A stretch of DNA of 64,000 nucleotides from Nocardioides sp. Arc9.136 (GCF_030506255.1 NZ_CP113431.1:1798001-1862000), one strand, 5' to 3'. Positions 16,550 to 26,490 are shown, numbered from the stretch's first letter. Numbers and translations are program-made. Notes: a model not told the origin generated them from the letters alone.

Positions 16550-17398
16550 CTACCGGGCGTCGCTGAACTGCTGCGTGCCGAGCACGCCGAGCAGCCGCAG
16601 CTTCTGGTCCGACTCGCTGTGCGGCGCCGCCGTCAGGACCAGGAGCACCTGCAGCTGGTCCTCGGTGAACAGCACCTGGCAGTCCAGCTCCAGGGCGCCG
16701 ACCTCGGGGTGGAGGAGCACCTTGTGGTCGGAGAACCGGCGCCCCACTTCGTGCTCCTCCCACAGCCCGGCGAACTTCGGGCTGCGCCGCTGCAGGTCCC
16801 GGACGATCTCACCGGCGCGCGAGCCCGGCCCGAGGAGCCCGTACGCCGCGCGCAGCGACGCGACCTGGGCGCGGGACTGGCGGGCGTGGTCCTCGGCGGG
16901 GTAGATCCGGCGCGAAGCCGCGGGGTCGGTGAACCAGCGGTGGATCTCGCTGCGCGCGAGACCGGTGTGCACCCGCGCGTCGCCGAAGAGCGCCCGGGCC
17001 GGCTCGTTCTGGACCAGCGCCTCGCCGAGGACGGAGAGGATCACCGCCGGGGTGTCGGTGAGCCGGTAGAGCACGCGGAGCAGCGCCGGTGCGACGTACT
17101 CCGTCCCGGTCACCTGGTCCGGCGCGCTGTGCCCGGCGATCCGGTAGAGGTAGTCCCGCTCCTCGGCCGACAGCCGCAGCGCGCGGGCCACCGCGGCGAG
17201 CATCTGGGTGCTCGGCTGCGGACCGCGCCGCTGCTCCAGGCGCGTGTAGTAGTCGGTCGACATCGTCGCGAGGAGGGCCACCTCGTCGCGACGCAGACCC
17301 GGTGTGCGCCGCCGCGGCCCGGCCGGGGGGCCGACGTCGGCGGGCTGCAGCCCGTGCCGGTGGCGGGTCAGGAAGTCGGCCAGGGCGTCGCGGTCCAC
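16550..17398 (-). CDS. XRE/MmyB-type transcriptional regulator
   Basis: This 282-residue regulator has an N-terminal helix-turn-helix (about residues 25-85; GLRRDEVALLATMSTDYYTRLEQRRGP) and a C-terminal MmyB-like ligand-binding domain, a PAS-related fold proposed to sense fatty acids. MmyB proteins commonly control an adjacent oxidoreductase gene, and the SDR gene at 17500 is transcribed divergently from a short shared spacer, so it is the likely target. GTG 17398 is preferred over ATG 17425 because GATACT ends seven bases before it. The ligand is unknown. Confidence 0.85.
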   Translation of the reverse strand: MDRDALADFLTRHRHGLQPADVGPPAGPRRRTPGLRRDEVALLATMSTDYYTRLEQRRGPQPSTQMLAAVARALRLSAEERDYLYRIAGHSAPDQVTGTEYVAPALLRVLYRLTDTPAVILSVLGEALVQNEPARALFGDARVHTGLARSEIHRWFTDPAASRRIYPAEDHARQSRAQVASLRAAYGLLGPGSRAGEIVRDLQRRSPKFAGLWEEHEVGRRFSDHKVLLHPEVGALELDCQVLFTEDQLQVLLVLTAAPHSESDQKLRLLGVLGTQQFSDAR

Positions 17399-17499
17399 GT
17401 GCCCGAGTATCCGCGCCACTGCCACCGCGAGCCAGGGACCGCGGATCCCTGGACGAGCGCTCTCTGCCCGGCCCGGTGCGGGGCGGCCAGCCTGGGAGC

Positions 17500-18264
17500 A
17501 TGCGAATCCACGGCAACACGATCTTCGTCCCCGGCGCCACCAGCGGCATCGGCCTCGCCCTCGCGCTGCGGCTCCACGAGCTCGGCAACACGGTCGTGGT
17601 CGGCGGTCGCCGCACCGAGCTGCTCGAGCGGATCGCCGCCGAGCACCCCGGGCTGCACACCGTGCGGATCGACACCACCGACCCGGTCAGCATCGACGAG
17701 GCCGCCACCGAGGTCCTCGCCGCCCACCCCGACCTCGACGTCCTGGTGACGATGGCCGGCATCATGCGCGTCGAGGACTGGACGACGCCCGCCGGCTTCC
17801 TGACCAGCGCGGAGGAGACCGTCACCACCAACCTGCTCGGCCCCATCCGGCTGGTCGCCGCGTTCATCGAGCACCTGCGCACCCGCCCCGAGGCGACGAT
17901 CATGACGGTGTCCTCTGGCCTGGCGTTCGCGCCGCTGCGGGCCACGCCGAGCTACAACGCCACCAAGGCCGCGATCCACATGCTCAGCGAGTCCCTCCGG
18001 CTCCAGCTCGCGGACACCGGCGTGCGGGTCGTGGAGCTGGAGCCGCCGTCGGTGCGGACGGGACTGCTCCCCGGGCAGGAGACCAGCGAGCTGGCCATGC
18101 CGCTCGACGACTTCGTCGCCGAGGTCGTGGGGCTGATCGAGGCCGATCCCGACGCGACCGAGATCCAGGTGGAGAACGTCAAGTTCCTGCGGTACGGCGA
18201 GGCGCGGGGCGACTACGACCAGGTCGTGGCCACGCTCAACCGGCTCGACCCGCACGGGCGCTGA
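17500..18264 (+). CDS. SDR family oxidoreductase (DltE-like)
   Basis: The 254-residue classical short-chain dehydrogenase has a nucleotide-binding FVPGATSGIGLALALRL, a Ser in TVSSGLAF and the catalytic YNATKAAIH. The arginine pair in VGGRRTEL favours NADP(H). The long C-terminal part with GLLPGQETSELAMPLDDFV resembles DltE-type SDRs. The substrate is not predictable. It lies divergent from the MmyB-type regulator and is probably controlled by it. CAGCCT six bases before the ATG is a weak leaderless-type promoter element. Confidence 0.85.
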   Translation: MRIHGNTIFVPGATSGIGLALALRLHELGNTVVVGGRRTELLERIAAEHPGLHTVRIDTTDPVSIDEAATEVLAAHPDLDVLVTMAGIMRVEDWTTPAGFLTSAEETVTTNLLGPIRLVAAFIEHLRTRPEATIMTVSSGLAFAPLRATPSYNATKAAIHMLSESLRLQLADTGVRVVELEPPSVRTGLLPGQETSELAMPLDDFVAEVVGLIEADPDATEIQVENVKFLRYGEARGDYDQVVATLNRLDPHGR

Positions 18265-18307
18265 GCCGGGTGCTCGGCCGACCGCCGACGGCGCGGCCGG
18301 CCCGACG

Positions 18308-19609
18308 TCAGGCGCCCAGCACCCGCCGCAGGTAGGCGTTGGCGAAGACCCGCTCGGGGTCGAGGCGCTCGCGCAGGGCGAGGAAGTCGCCGAAGCGCGG
18401 GTAGACCCCGGCGAGGTCGTCGGCGGTCATCGAGTGCACCTTTCCCCAGTGCGGGCGGCCCCCGGCGGCGCGCAGGACCGGCTCCACGAGGCCGAAGTAG
18501 CGACGGTGGTCGGCGCCGCGGTGGGTGTGGAAGGCCAGGTACAACGAGTCCCGCCCGGACGCGGTGGAGAGGGGGACGTCGTCGGCGGGGGTGGAGCGCA
18601 CCTCGACGGGGAAGCTGACCGTCACGTCCGCGGCCTCGACGACCCGCCGGCACTCGCGCAACACCTCGAGGCCGTCCGCGCGCGGCACGGCGTACTCCAT
18701 CTCCTTGAAGACCACGTGCCGCGGCGAGACGAACACCCGGTGCGCGACGTCGCTGTAGGTCCGGGCGCCGAGGGCGCGGGCGCTGAGCTGGTTCATGCGG
18801 GGGATCACCCCGGGGACGCGGTTGGCGCCCGCGGCGAGCACGCCGAAGAGCTGGTTGGAGAGGAAGTCGTCGTCGAGCCAGGCGCGCCAGCGGGGCAGCG
18901 GCTCGGCCTCGTCGGGCGGCGCGGCGAGCCGGTCGTTGCGCTTGACCAGCGTCCGGTCGGTGTGCGGGAACCAGTAGAGGTCGACGTGGTGGCTGGACGC
19001 CGTCATCTCGTCGTACGCCGCGAGCGCGGCGTCCCACGCCATCGGCTCCTCGCGCGCCTCGAGGAGGAAGAGCGGCTCGACCCGGAACGTCAGCGTGGTG
19101 AGGATCCCGAGCGCCCCCAGCCCGACCCGGGCGGTCTCGAGCACGTCGGGGTTCTCCTCGGCGCTCGCGCGCAGCAGCTCCCCGGTGCCGGTGACCAGCT
19201 CGAGGCCCGCCAGCTGGGCGGCCAGCCCGCCCGCGATGCCGCCGGTGCCGTGGGTGCCGGTCGAGACGGCGCCGGCGATGGTCTGCTCGGCGATGTCGCC
19301 CATGTTGTGCAGGCTGAGGCCGAGCAGCTCGAGGCCCTCGTTGAGGTCCTGCAGCCGGGTGCCGGCCAGGGCGGTGACGGTCATCGCCTCGCGGTCGACC
19401 GACACGATCCCGGTCATGCCCGAGGGCACCAGCATCGTCTCCTCGGGCGCCGCAACCGCGGTGAAGGAGTGGCCGGTGCCGACCATCTTCACCGTGCTGC
19501 GGCGGGCGCGCGCCCGCTCGACCTCCGCCACGACGGCGGCGACGCTCCCCGGGCGCACGACCCGGCTCGGCCGTGCGCTCTCCAGCCCCGACCAGTTGCT
19601 CCACTCCAC
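18308..19609 (-). CDS. FAD-linked D-arabinono-1,4-lactone oxidase family protein
   Basis: The 433-residue oxidase has a PP-loop FAD-binding domain: RPGSVAAVVAEV, then VGTGHSFTAVA (about residues 43-53), whose His is the usual site of covalent FAD attachment in this family, and GAVSTGTHGTGG near residue 115. The C-terminal half is an ALO domain ending in HWGKVHS, matching the substrate-binding HWGK motif. Such enzymes oxidise aldonolactones, alditols or gulonolactone with oxygen. The MFS gene ends just upstream on the same strand, but TAGGTT six bases before the GTG suggests its own leaderless promoter. Confidence 0.88.
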   Translation of the reverse strand: MEWSNWSGLESARPSRVVRPGSVAAVVAEVERARARRSTVKMVGTGHSFTAVAAPEETMLVPSGMTGIVSVDREAMTVTALAGTRLQDLNEGLELLGLSLHNMGDIAEQTIAGAVSTGTHGTGGIAGGLAAQLAGLELVTGTGELLRASAEENPDVLETARVGLGALGILTTLTFRVEPLFLLEAREEPMAWDAALAAYDEMTASSHHVDLYWFPHTDRTLVKRNDRLAAPPDEAEPLPRWRAWLDDDFLSNQLFGVLAAGANRVPGVIPRMNQLSARALGARTYSDVAHRVFVSPRHVVFKEMEYAVPRADGLEVLRECRRVVEAADVTVSFPVEVRSTPADDVPLSTASGRDSLYLAFHTHRGADHRRYFGLVEPVLRAAGGRPHWGKVHSMTADDLAGVYPRFGDFLALRERLDPERVFANAYLRRVLGA

Positions 19610-19618
19610 GGGCGCAAC

Positions 19619-20839
19619 CTATCCCGCGTCGGACGGCTCCCGGGGCCGGTCGGCGCGAGCGGCCCCCGACGGGATCGCCTGTGCGGCGAGCGCGGCGACC
19701 AGGCCGGCGACGAGGCAGACGAGGTATGCCGCCGACGCACCGGAGTGGTCGACCACGAAGCCGCTGACGGTGGCGCCGGGCGCGACACCGGCGACCAGGC
19801 CGGTCTGCATGATCGCCATGCCCTCGGTGAGTCGCGCGGAGGGGACCGACTGCTCGGTGAGGGACATCGTCGCGACGAGGGTGGGTGCGATCGCCACGCC
19901 ACCGGCGAGCAGCACCGCGCCCATCACCCACACCGAGTCGACGAGGAAGAGCGGCGCCATCGCGCACGCCATCGCGAACGCGCCCCAGCGCACCCGCACC
20001 ACCGGCCCGCTGCGCCAGGTGACGGCGCCGGTGACGAAGCCGGCCACCAGGCTGCCCAGCGCCCACAGGGCGAGCAGCCCGCCGGCGTACGCCTCGTTGC
20101 CCTGCGCCTCGGAGAAGGCGACCGTGGTGACCTCGGCGGCACCGAACAGCACCCCCATCGCCGCGCTCACGACCGCCAGGGGCGCGATCGTCCGCCACGG
20201 CAGGGGCGGCCGGGCGCCCGTGCTGCGGTCGTGGCGGCGCGCCGGTGGCTCGGTGGCGTGCTGGGAGGCGAAGAAGAGGCTGCCGCCGACCCCGGCGACG
20301 ATGGCCACCGCCAGGCCCGCGACCGGGTCGACCGTGGTCGCGAGCAGGGTGACCAGGATCGGCCCGAGGATGAAGACCGCCTCGTCGGCGACCGCCTCCA
20401 GCGCGTACGCCGTCTGCTTGTCGCTCGGCTGATCCAGCACCCACGACCAGCGCGCGCGCACGCACGAGCCGATCTGGGGCAGCGACCCGCCGGCGAGGGC
20501 GGCGGCGAGGTACGTCGCGCCGATCGGCCAGTCGGCCTCCACCGACGTGATCAGCAGCACCATGGCGGCACCGAAGACGAGGGTGGCGGTCGCGAGCACG
20601 CGCGCCTGGCCGACGGCGTCGAGCAGCCGGCCCTGGACGATCGCGAGGACCGCGTTGGCGACCATGTACGCCGCCGACACCGCACCCGCGACGCCGTAGG
20701 ACCCGGTGGAGGACTCCACGAGCAGCACGATGCCCAGGCCGACCATCGAGATCGGCAGGCGCGCGACCAGCCCGGTGGCCGAGAAGAGGGCGGCACCGGG
20801 CCGCGAGAGGATCCGGCGGTAGCGGGCGAGAGCGGTCAT
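19619..20839 (-). CDS. MFS transporter
   Basis: The 406-residue protein has twelve hydrophobic segments, a central hydrophilic loop near residue 210, and an MFS-type loop after the second helix ([13 protein letters not shown]). Its closest recognisable type is a drug- or sugar-efflux MFS; the substrate is not predictable. ATG 20839 is chosen because the next 22 codons upstream are not membrane-protein-like. TACGTT lies nine bases upstream. It precedes the lactone oxidase on the same strand and may be co-transcribed with it. Confidence 0.85.
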   Translation of the reverse strand: MTALARYRRILSRPGAALFSATGLVARLPISMVGLGIVLLVESSTGSYGVAGAVSAAYMVANAVLAIVQGRLLDAVGQARVLATATLVFGAAMVLLITSVEADWPIGATYLAAALAGGSLPQIGSCVRARWSWVLDQPSDKQTAYALEAVADEAVFILGPILVTLLATTVDPVAGLAVAIVAGVGGSLFFASQHATEPPARRHDRSTGARPPLPWRTIAPLAVVSAAMGVLFGAAEVTTVAFSEAQGNEAYAGGLLALWALGSLVAGFVTGAVTWRSGPVVRVRWGAFAMACAMAPLFLVDSVWVMGAVLLAGGVAIAPTLVATMSLTEQSVPSARLTEGMAIMQTGLVAGVAPGATVSGFVVDHSGASAAYLVCLVAGLVAALAAQAIPSGAARADRPREPSDAG

Positions 20840-20916
20840 GGCGGGCACAACGTAGGACGGCCCGGGGAGCCCCCACCAATCGCCGGGCGTCAGGCCGCGA
20901 TCCATACGATGAGGCC

Positions 20917-22050
20917 ATGTCCAGCCCTGCTGCCGCCTCCGACCCGACGCCGTACGACGCCCTCCTCCTCGTGTCCTTCGGTGGCCCGGAGGCCCCCGAG
21001 GACGTGGTCCCCTTCCTGGAGAACGTGACCCGCGGCCGGGGCATCCCGCGCGAGCGCCTCGAGCAGGTCGGCGAGCACTACTACCTGTTCGGCGGCAAGT
21101 CCCCGATCAACGACCAGAACCGGGCCTTCCTCCGGGGCCTGCGCGCCGACCTCGCCGAGGCCGGCCTGGACATCCCCGTCTACTGGGGCAACCGCAACTG
21201 GGACCCCTACCTGACCGACACCCTCGCGCAGATGGCGGCCGACGGGGTGCAGCGCGCGGCGTGCTTCATGACCAGCGCCTACTCATCCTGGTCCAGCTGC
21301 CGGCAGTACCGGGAGAACCTCCACGACGCCGTGGCCGCCCTGCCCGAGGGGTCCCCGGCGCCGAAGCTGGACAAGCTGCGCCACTACTTCAACCACCCCG
21401 GCTTCGTGGAGCCGGTCGTCGACGCGACCCTCGCCGCGCTGGCCGAGCTGCCCGAGGACGTGCGCGACGGGGCACACCTGGCGTTCGTCACCCACTCGAT
21501 CCCCACCCAGATGAACGACCTCAGCGGGCCCCCGGAGCAGGGTGGCGGCGCCTACGTCCGCCAGCACCTCGACGTCGCCTCCGTCGTCACCGACCGGGTC
21601 CGCGAGGAGACCGGCCGCGACCACCCCCACGAGCTCGTCTACTGCTCGCGCTCGGGCGCCCCGCACGTCCCGTGGCTCGAGCCGGACGTCAACGACCACC
21701 TCGCCGCGCTCAAGGAGCAGGGGGCCCCCGGGGTGGTGATGGTCCCGGTCGGGTTCGTCTCCGACCACATGGAGGTCATCTACGACCTCGACACCGAGGC
21801 CATGGCGACGGCGGAGGAGCTCGGCCTGCCGGCCCGCCGCGCCGGGACCGCCGGCACCGACCCGCGCTTCGTCCGGGCCGTCCGCGACCTGCTGGTCGAG
21901 CGCGCCGCGGTCGAGCGGGGCGAGGAGGTGGTCCGCAACGCGGTGGGCACAACCGGACCGATGTGGGACCGCTGCCCGGTGGGCTGCTGCGCCAACCCGC
22001 GCGGCGCCAGGCCGACGCTGACCGGCGAGCGCGAGCCGATCGACCAGTGA
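20917..22050 (+). CDS. hemH: Ferrochelatase (actinobacterial, coproporphyrin-type)
   Basis: The 377-residue enzyme inserts ferrous iron into the porphyrin; in actinobacteria the substrate is coproporphyrin III. The N-terminal LVSFGGPE motif, [11 protein letters not shown], the metal-site His in [11 protein letters not shown] and [12 protein letters not shown] are all present. A cysteine in SSWSSCRQY and a CPVGCC cluster near the C-terminus are positioned like the [2Fe-2S] ligands of actinobacterial ferrochelatases. TACGAT (20905-20910) ends six bases before the ATG. The stop overlaps the next GTG as GTGA, coupling it to the inositol monophosphatase gene. Confidence 0.95.
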   Translation: MSSPAAASDPTPYDALLLVSFGGPEAPEDVVPFLENVTRGRGIPRERLEQVGEHYYLFGGKSPINDQNRAFLRGLRADLAEAGLDIPVYWGNRNWDPYLTDTLAQMAADGVQRAACFMTSAYSSWSSCRQYRENLHDAVAALPEGSPAPKLDKLRHYFNHPGFVEPVVDATLAALAELPEDVRDGAHLAFVTHSIPTQMNDLSGPPEQGGGAYVRQHLDVASVVTDRVREETGRDHPHELVYCSRSGAPHVPWLEPDVNDHLAALKEQGAPGVVMVPVGFVSDHMEVIYDLDTEAMATAEELGLPARRAGTAGTDPRFVRAVRDLLVERAAVERGEEVVRNAVGTTGPMWDRCPVGCCANPRGARPTLTGEREPIDQ

Positions 22051-22892
22051 GCCGGCCCCCGGCAGCACAGCTGCGCGACCTCGCCCTCGAGGCCGCCCGG
22101 GCGGCGGTGGTGCTGGTGCGCGAGCACGCCGCCCTCGGTGTCGGCGTCGCGGCGACCAAGAGCAGCGAGGTCGACGTGGTCACCGAGGCCGACCGGGCCA
22201 GCGAGGCGCTGGTCCGCTCCCTCCTGCTCGAGCGGCGGCCCGACGACGCGGTCCTGGGCGAGGAGGGCGACGACGTGGCCGGCACCAGCGGGGTGCGCTG
22301 GGTCGTCGACCCGATCGACGGGACCGTCAACTTCCTCTACGGCCTCCCGCAGTACGCCGTGTCCATCGCCGCGGAGGTGGCCGGGCCCGACGGCACCGAG
22401 GTGGTCGCGGGGGTCGTGGTCAACGCCGCGACCGGCACCGAGTACGCCGCGCACGTGGCCGACGACGGCACCGCCGTGGCGACCCGGGACGGCTCACCGA
22501 TCGCCGTCGCCGGGCCCACCCCGCTGGCGCGCCGGCTCGTGGGGACCGGCTTCTCCTACGACAGCGGCCTGCGCGAGCTCCAGGCGCGCGCGCTCGTCCG
22601 CCTCCTGCCGCGCGTGCGCGACGTACGCCGGCTCGGGTCCTGCGCCCTGGACCTGTGCCACGTGGCGGAGGGCTCGCTCGACGGGTACGTCGAGGAGGGC
22701 GTGCACCTGTGGGACCACGCCGCGGGTGCCCTCGTCGCCCGCGCCGCGGGTGCCCGGACGGCTCTGCTCACCGGCGTCGGCGGCCGTGACCTGATGGTCT
22801 GCGCGCCCGCCCACGGGTTCGACGAGCTGCTCGCCGCGGTGGTCGACGCGGGCTACGCCGCGGAGCCGCCCGCGGGGCCCGCCGCCGGTTGA
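22047..22892 (+). CDS. suhB: Inositol monophosphatase family protein (SuhB-like)
   Basis: The 281-residue Mg-dependent phosphatase has the metal ligands in GEEGDD and the diagnostic [11 protein letters not shown], and a C-terminal [15 protein letters not shown] matching the WDxAxG signature. It hydrolyses inositol phosphate or related sugar phosphates, which in actinobacteria feed phosphatidylinositol and mycothiol synthesis. It is translationally coupled to ferrochelatase by a four-base overlap. Substrate specificity within the family (inositol, fructose bisphosphate, PAP) cannot be settled by eye. Confidence 0.92.
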   Translation: MSRPPAAQLRDLALEAARAAVVLVREHAALGVGVAATKSSEVDVVTEADRASEALVRSLLLERRPDDAVLGEEGDDVAGTSGVRWVVDPIDGTVNFLYGLPQYAVSIAAEVAGPDGTEVVAGVVVNAATGTEYAAHVADDGTAVATRDGSPIAVAGPTPLARRLVGTGFSYDSGLRELQARALVRLLPRVRDVRRLGSCALDLCHVAEGSLDGYVEEGVHLWDHAAGALVARAAGARTALLTGVGGRDLMVCAPAHGFDELLAAVVDAGYAAEPPAGPAAG

Positions 22893-23024
22893 GAGCGGGG
22901 GAATAGGGCACCGACAGCCGACGTTCCGGACACGCCCCGCCGAATGGTGTGGGCAACCGCCGGCCGGTCGTGCACAATCTGGCGCCGTCGGCGGCACACC
23001 GAGCCCGAGGGGAGTGAGCGACGC

Positions 23025-23315
23025 ATGGCGACGGACTACGACGCACCGCGCAAGAACGAGGAAGAGCAGTCCGAGGAGTCGATCGAGGAGCTCAAGGCGC
23101 GTCGCCACGACAAGAACTCCGGCAAGGTCGACGAGGACGAGGCGGAGGCCGCCGAGTCCTTCGAGCTCCCCGGCGCCGACCTGTCGCACGAGGAGCTCGC
23201 CGTCGAGGTGAAGCCCAAGCAGGACGACGAGTTCACCTGCATGAGCTGCTTCCTGGTGCACCACCGCAGCCAGCTGGCCGACGAGAAGAAGATGATCTGC
23301 CGCGACTGCGTCTGA
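23025..23315 (+). CDS. DUF4193 zinc-ribbon protein
   Basis: The 96-residue acidic protein is conserved across actinobacteria. Its C-terminus has two CxxC pairs (FTCMSCF and MICRDC, about residues 70-96) that should bind zinc. The first two thirds are highly charged and probably disordered. A clear Shine-Dalgarno GAGGGGAG precedes the ATG by about ten bases, unlike many neighbours. A perfect hairpin terminator follows 17 bases after the stop. The role is unknown; in mycobacteria a homologue sits near sigA, suhB and dut. Confidence 0.88.
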   Translation: MATDYDAPRKNEEEQSEESIEELKARRHDKNSGKVDEDEAEAAESFELPGADLSHEELAVEVKPKQDDEFTCMSCFLVHHRSQLADEKKMICRDCV

Positions 23316-23332
23316 CGCAGCGCACGATGCGA

Positions 23333-23360
23333 AGGCCCGCGACCACCTGGTCGCGGGCCT
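23333..23360. terminator. Perfect 13-bp hairpin between convergent genes
   Basis: AGGCCCGCGACCA is followed after two bases by its exact complement. The hairpin lies between the DUF4193 gene and the convergent DUF4235 gene and can serve both. There is no strong T-run, which is usual for actinobacterial terminators. Confidence 0.8.
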
Positions 23361-23414
23361 CTCTGCATCCTGGGGGACGGCGGTGGTGCTCCGCGCCGCC
23401 CGGCAGGCGTCCTG

Positions 23415-23705
23415 CTACTGGTCGTCCTTGCGCAGCTCCGGCGGCAGGTGGCCGGTGGAGCGGGCGTAGTACGACGCAGCCCGACGCTGGGCCAGCATCC
23501 GCGCCAGGCCGACGGCGATGCCGCTGGCGATCGCCCACGCGACCGCCTCGCGCAGCTCGACATCGGGGTCGGCCGGGTTCTCGGGCGGCTTCTTGCCGGT
23601 CGCCACGCGCCAGGTCCGGTCCAGCCCCTTCTTGGCCAGCGCGGCCGCGCCGAGGGCCGAGACGAGGGAGAAGACCGACCACACCTTGGAGGAGTCAGAT
23701 GCCAT
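23415..23705 (-). CDS. DUF4235 family membrane protein
   Basis: The 96-residue protein has an N-terminal hydrophobic segment (FSLVSALGAAALAKKGLD) and a second one (VAWAIASGIAVGLARML), separated by a polar WRVATGKKPPENPADPD loop. The C-terminus is RSTGHLPPELRKDD. This is the DUF4235 pattern; the function is unknown. TACTGT ends six bases before the ATG, so it is probably leaderless. It converges on DUF4193 and follows the DUF3093 gene on the same strand. Confidence 0.85.
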   Translation of the reverse strand: MASDSSKVWSVFSLVSALGAAALAKKGLDRTWRVATGKKPPENPADPDVELREAVAWAIASGIAVGLARMLAQRRAASYYARSTGHLPPELRKDDQ

Positions 23706-23726
23706 GGCGCGACAGTACCCAGCCGC

Positions 23727-24221
23727 TCACGCGGACATGTCGCCGTGCCGGGCCGTGCGCATCGACTCGACCGCGGCGGCCAGCTCGTCGGGGCGGCGCG
23801 AGCTGATCAGCCAGTACGGCGCCGGGTCGGCCGGGTCGGTCACCTCGACCTTGACCGCGCGCTTGAGGTAGGGCCGCAGCAGCAGGTAGGCGCGGGCGTC
23901 CGCCTCCGGGCCGGCGACCCGCTTGGTCTCGCCCGCGTCGAGCGCCCGGGCCCCGCCCAGGTGCTCCGCGCCGATGCGGGCGCGGCCGGCGCGCAGCTCG
24001 CCGTCGGCCACGACGACCCGCGGCGCGCCGTACCCGACGAGCAGCGCGGCCATCAGCAGGAGGACCACGGCGGTGATGCTCCAGGCGACGACGCCGGGGA
24101 CCGCGACCACGAGGGCGAGCCAGAGGGTCGCCACGAACATCGTCGACTGGACCCACCAGCGCAGGGGCACGCCGAGCCGCTCGTGGTGGTCGGCGGGAGT
24201 GGCGGGGACGGGCGCTGGCAC
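23727..24221 (-). CDS. DUF3093 family membrane protein
   Basis: The 164-residue protein starts with about 20 polar residues, has two membrane helices (about 25-70) and a soluble C-terminal domain with GELRAGRARI, ALDAGETKRVAGPEADARAYL and a YWLISSRRPDEL strand-helix typical of DUF3093. A homologue lies next to dut in mycobacteria, as here. GTG 24221 is chosen because GAGGCT ends seven bases upstream. It is divergent from dut across 51 bases. No function is known. Confidence 0.82.
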   Translation of the reverse strand: MPAPVPATPADHHERLGVPLRWWVQSTMFVATLWLALVVAVPGVVAWSITAVVLLLMAALLVGYGAPRVVVADGELRAGRARIGAEHLGGARALDAGETKRVAGPEADARAYLLLRPYLKRAVKVEVTDPADPAPYWLISSRRPDELAAAVESMRTARHGDMSA

Positions 24222-24272
24222 GGGGTACAGCCTCCCATCCCCGGCGTGGCGCGCCTGTTCTAGGGTCCGGGC

Positions 24273-24737
24273 GTGACCGCCTCGCAACCCCGCCTGGAGA
24301 TCCAGGTCGTCCGGCTCGACCCCGGCCTGCCGCTGCCGGCGTACGCCCACCCCGGCGACGCCGGCGCCGACCTGCTCACCACCGTCGACGTGGTCCTCGC
24401 GCCGGGGGAGCGGGCGCTGGTCCCGACGGGCATCGCGCTCGCCCTGCCCGAGGGGTACGTCGGCCTGGTGCACCCGCGGTCCGGGCTCGCCGCCAGGCAC
24501 GGCGTCTCCATCGTCAACGCCCCCGGCACCATCGACGCGGGCTACCGCGGCGAGGTGAAGGTGCTCCTGGTCAACCTCGACCCCACCGAGCCGGTCGAGC
24601 TGCGCCGCGGCGACCGCGTCGCCCAGCTGGTGGTGCAGCGCTTCGAGAGCGCGGCCTTCGTGGAGGTCGACGTCCTGCCTAACTCCGAGCGCGGGACCGG
24701 AGGTTACGGTTCTACTGGAGGGTTCGGTCGTCCGTGA
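24273..24737 (+). CDS. dut: dUTP diphosphatase
   Basis: The 154-residue trimeric dUTPase hydrolyses dUTP to dUMP, keeping uracil out of DNA and feeding dTMP synthesis. All five motifs are visible: [17 protein letters not shown], a [13 protein letters not shown] segment, [10 protein letters not shown] and the C-terminal arm [19 protein letters not shown] (24261-24266) ends six bases before the GTG, indicating a leaderless transcript. It heads the run DUF3710, OB-fold protein, DUF3159. Confidence 0.97.
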   Translation: MTASQPRLEIQVVRLDPGLPLPAYAHPGDAGADLLTTVDVVLAPGERALVPTGIALALPEGYVGLVHPRSGLAARHGVSIVNAPGTIDAGYRGEVKVLLVNLDPTEPVELRRGDRVAQLVVQRFESAAFVEVDVLPNSERGTGGYGSTGGFGRP

Positions 24738-24782
24738 CCGGCCTGCGCCGCGTCGTGTGATGGCCAGTCGAGGGAGAAGCTC

Positions 24783-25412
24783 GTGAAGTTCCGCCGCAAG
24801 TCCGCCGAGTCCACGCCCGAGGGCGGTCCGGCCGACAGCGCCGCGGGGGGCGGGGAGCCCCTCGCGCCCGCCGGGCCGTACGACGTCTCCGAGCTCCCGC
24901 CCGGGGACGGCGAGCGGGTCGACCTCGGGTCGCTCCTGATCGGCGCCTCGTCGGGCCGTGAGCTGCGGCTGCAGGTCGACGAGAGCACCGGCGAGGTGCA
25001 GGCGGTGCTCCTGACCGGCGAGGACGGTGCGTTGGAGCTGCGCGCCTTCGCCGCCCAGCGCAACGGGGACCTCTGGAGCGAGCTGCGCCCGCGGATCGTG
25101 GCCGAGATGGGCCAGCGCGGCGGCACGGCGACCGAGGTCGAGGGCCGGTTCGGCACCGAGCTGGCCTGCCAGCTGCCCGTGACGCGCCCCGACGGCCAGC
25201 GCGTGGTGCAGCCCTCGCGGATCATCGGCGTCAACGGCCCCCGCTGGCTGCTGCGCGCCACGCTGATCGGCCGGCCCGCCGTGGACCCCGAGGTGTACGA
25301 GGAGTGGGAGGACGTCATCACCACGATCGCCGTGCGCCGCGGCGAGGGTGCGGTCCCGCCCGGCGAGCCGCTCCCCGTGACCATGCCCGAGGGCGCGAGG
25401 CGGCTCGGATGA
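24783..25412 (+). CDS. DUF3710 family protein
   Basis: The 209-residue acidic cytoplasmic protein matches the actinobacterial DUF3710 family. It has a charged N-terminus, then PYDVSELPPGDGERVDLGSL and repeated beta segments including AVLLTGEDGALELRAFAAQR and GVNGPRWLLRATLIG. No catalytic residues are apparent. GGGAGAA before GTG 24783 is a Shine-Dalgarno site, fitting internal translation in the dut operon. Its stop overlaps the next ATG as ATGA. Confidence 0.85.
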   Translation: MKFRRKSAESTPEGGPADSAAGGGEPLAPAGPYDVSELPPGDGERVDLGSLLIGASSGRELRLQVDESTGEVQAVLLTGEDGALELRAFAAQRNGDLWSELRPRIVAEMGQRGGTATEVEGRFGTELACQLPVTRPDGQRVVQPSRIIGVNGPRWLLRATLIGRPAVDPEVYEEWEDVITTIAVRRGEGAVPPGEPLPVTMPEGARRLG

Positions 25413-25762
25413 GCAGGCTGCGCCGCAGCCTGTCGCGCTGGGCCGACACCAGCGACCAGCACGCGCGCGACCTCCGCAAGACCTACGCCGCGCCGGACTG
25501 CGCGACGATCGCCGCCGCGCCCGAGCGCGAGCGGGTGCACCTGCGCGGCACGCTGCGCACGGTCACGCTGCGTCCCCGGGGCGGGGTCCCCGCCCTCGAG
25601 GCGGACCTGTTCGACGGCTCCGGCGTCATCACCGTCGTGTGGCTGGGCCGTCGGCAGATCGCCGGCATCACGCCGGGCCGCTCGATCGACGTGCAGGGCA
25701 GGATCGGCACCCACGACGGGGTGCGGATGATGTACAACCCGCGCTACGAGCTGCTGCCGTGA
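25409..25762 (+). CDS. OB-fold nucleic-acid-binding protein
   Basis: The 117-residue protein has a helical N-terminus (LSRWADTSDQ) and an OB-fold from about residue 35: VHLRGTLRTVTLRPRGGVPALEADLFDGSGVI, VVWLGRRQIAGI, and IDVQGRIGTHDGVRMMYNP. This resembles the RecG/RecJ-type OB domain of actinobacterial dut-linked proteins. It should bind single-stranded nucleic acid, but that is inference from fold. It overlaps both neighbours by four bases, giving tight translational coupling in the operon. Confidence 0.85.
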   Translation: MSRLRRSLSRWADTSDQHARDLRKTYAAPDCATIAAAPERERVHLRGTLRTVTLRPRGGVPALEADLFDGSGVITVVWLGRRQIAGITPGRSIDVQGRIGTHDGVRMMYNPRYELLP

Positions 25763-26490
25763 CGACGGGCCACCCGACGGACCAGCCCGAGCGGGCACCC
25801 GAGCCGCAGCCCACGGTCGAGACCGTCGAGTCGGTCGTCCGCGCCCAGCTCGCCAAGGCGCTCGGCGGCCGCCGCGGCATGGTCGAGGCAGCGGTCCCGA
25901 CCATCCTGTTCACCCTGCTGTGGCTGACCACCCGCGAGCTCGTGCTCGCCCTCGCGGTGAGCGTGGCCGCGGCGGTCGCGGCCCTGGTGGTGCGGCTGGT
26001 GCAGCGCTCGACGGTGCAGTTCGCGGCCAACGCGCTGTTCGGCATCGGCATCGGCTGGCTCTTCGTCCGGATCGCCGCGAGCCGCGGCGGCAGCGAGGAC
26101 GACCAGGCGCTCGCGTACTTCCTGCCCGGCATCCTCTACAACGGCGGCTACACCGTCGTGCTGGCCCTGACCTGCCTGGTGGGGTGGCCACTGGTCGGCT
26201 TCATGGTCGGCAGCGTCACCGGCGACCCGACCGCCTGGCACGAGGACCGGCAGGTGGTCCGCCTCTGCAGCACGCTGACCTGGCTCCTGGTCCTGCCCTG
26301 CTTCCTGCGCGTCGTCGTCCAGGCCCCGCTGTGGCTGGCCGGCCACGGGGACGCGATGGACGTCGACACCGTGGTCGCCGCGCTGGGCGTGCTGAAGATC
26401 GCCCTCGGCTGGCCGCTCCAGCTCGCCGCGCTCGCGGCGATGGCGTGGGTGCTGGGCCGCGACCGCACGCCGGTGCGCCCGACGGCCTGA
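25759..26490 (+). CDS. DUF3159 family membrane protein
   Basis: The 243-residue protein starts with about 40 polar residues (TVETVESVVRAQL) and has five or six hydrophobic segments with the DUF3159 landmarks GGRRGMVEAAVP, RSTVQFAANALFGIGIGW, ALAYFLPGILYN and HEDRQVVRLCS. The function is unknown. It is coupled to the OB-fold gene by a GTGA overlap. In other actinobacteria the gene is usually followed by the two TrkA genes; here they lie 4.7 kb further on. Confidence 0.87.
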   Translation: MTTGHPTDQPERAPEPQPTVETVESVVRAQLAKALGGRRGMVEAAVPTILFTLLWLTTRELVLALAVSVAAAVAALVVRLVQRSTVQFAANALFGIGIGWLFVRIAASRGGSEDDQALAYFLPGILYNGGYTVVLALTCLVGWPLVGFMVGSVTGDPTAWHEDRQVVRLCSTLTWLLVLPCFLRVVVQAPLWLAGHGDAMDVDTVVAALGVLKIALGWPLQLAALAAMAWVLGRDRTPVRPTA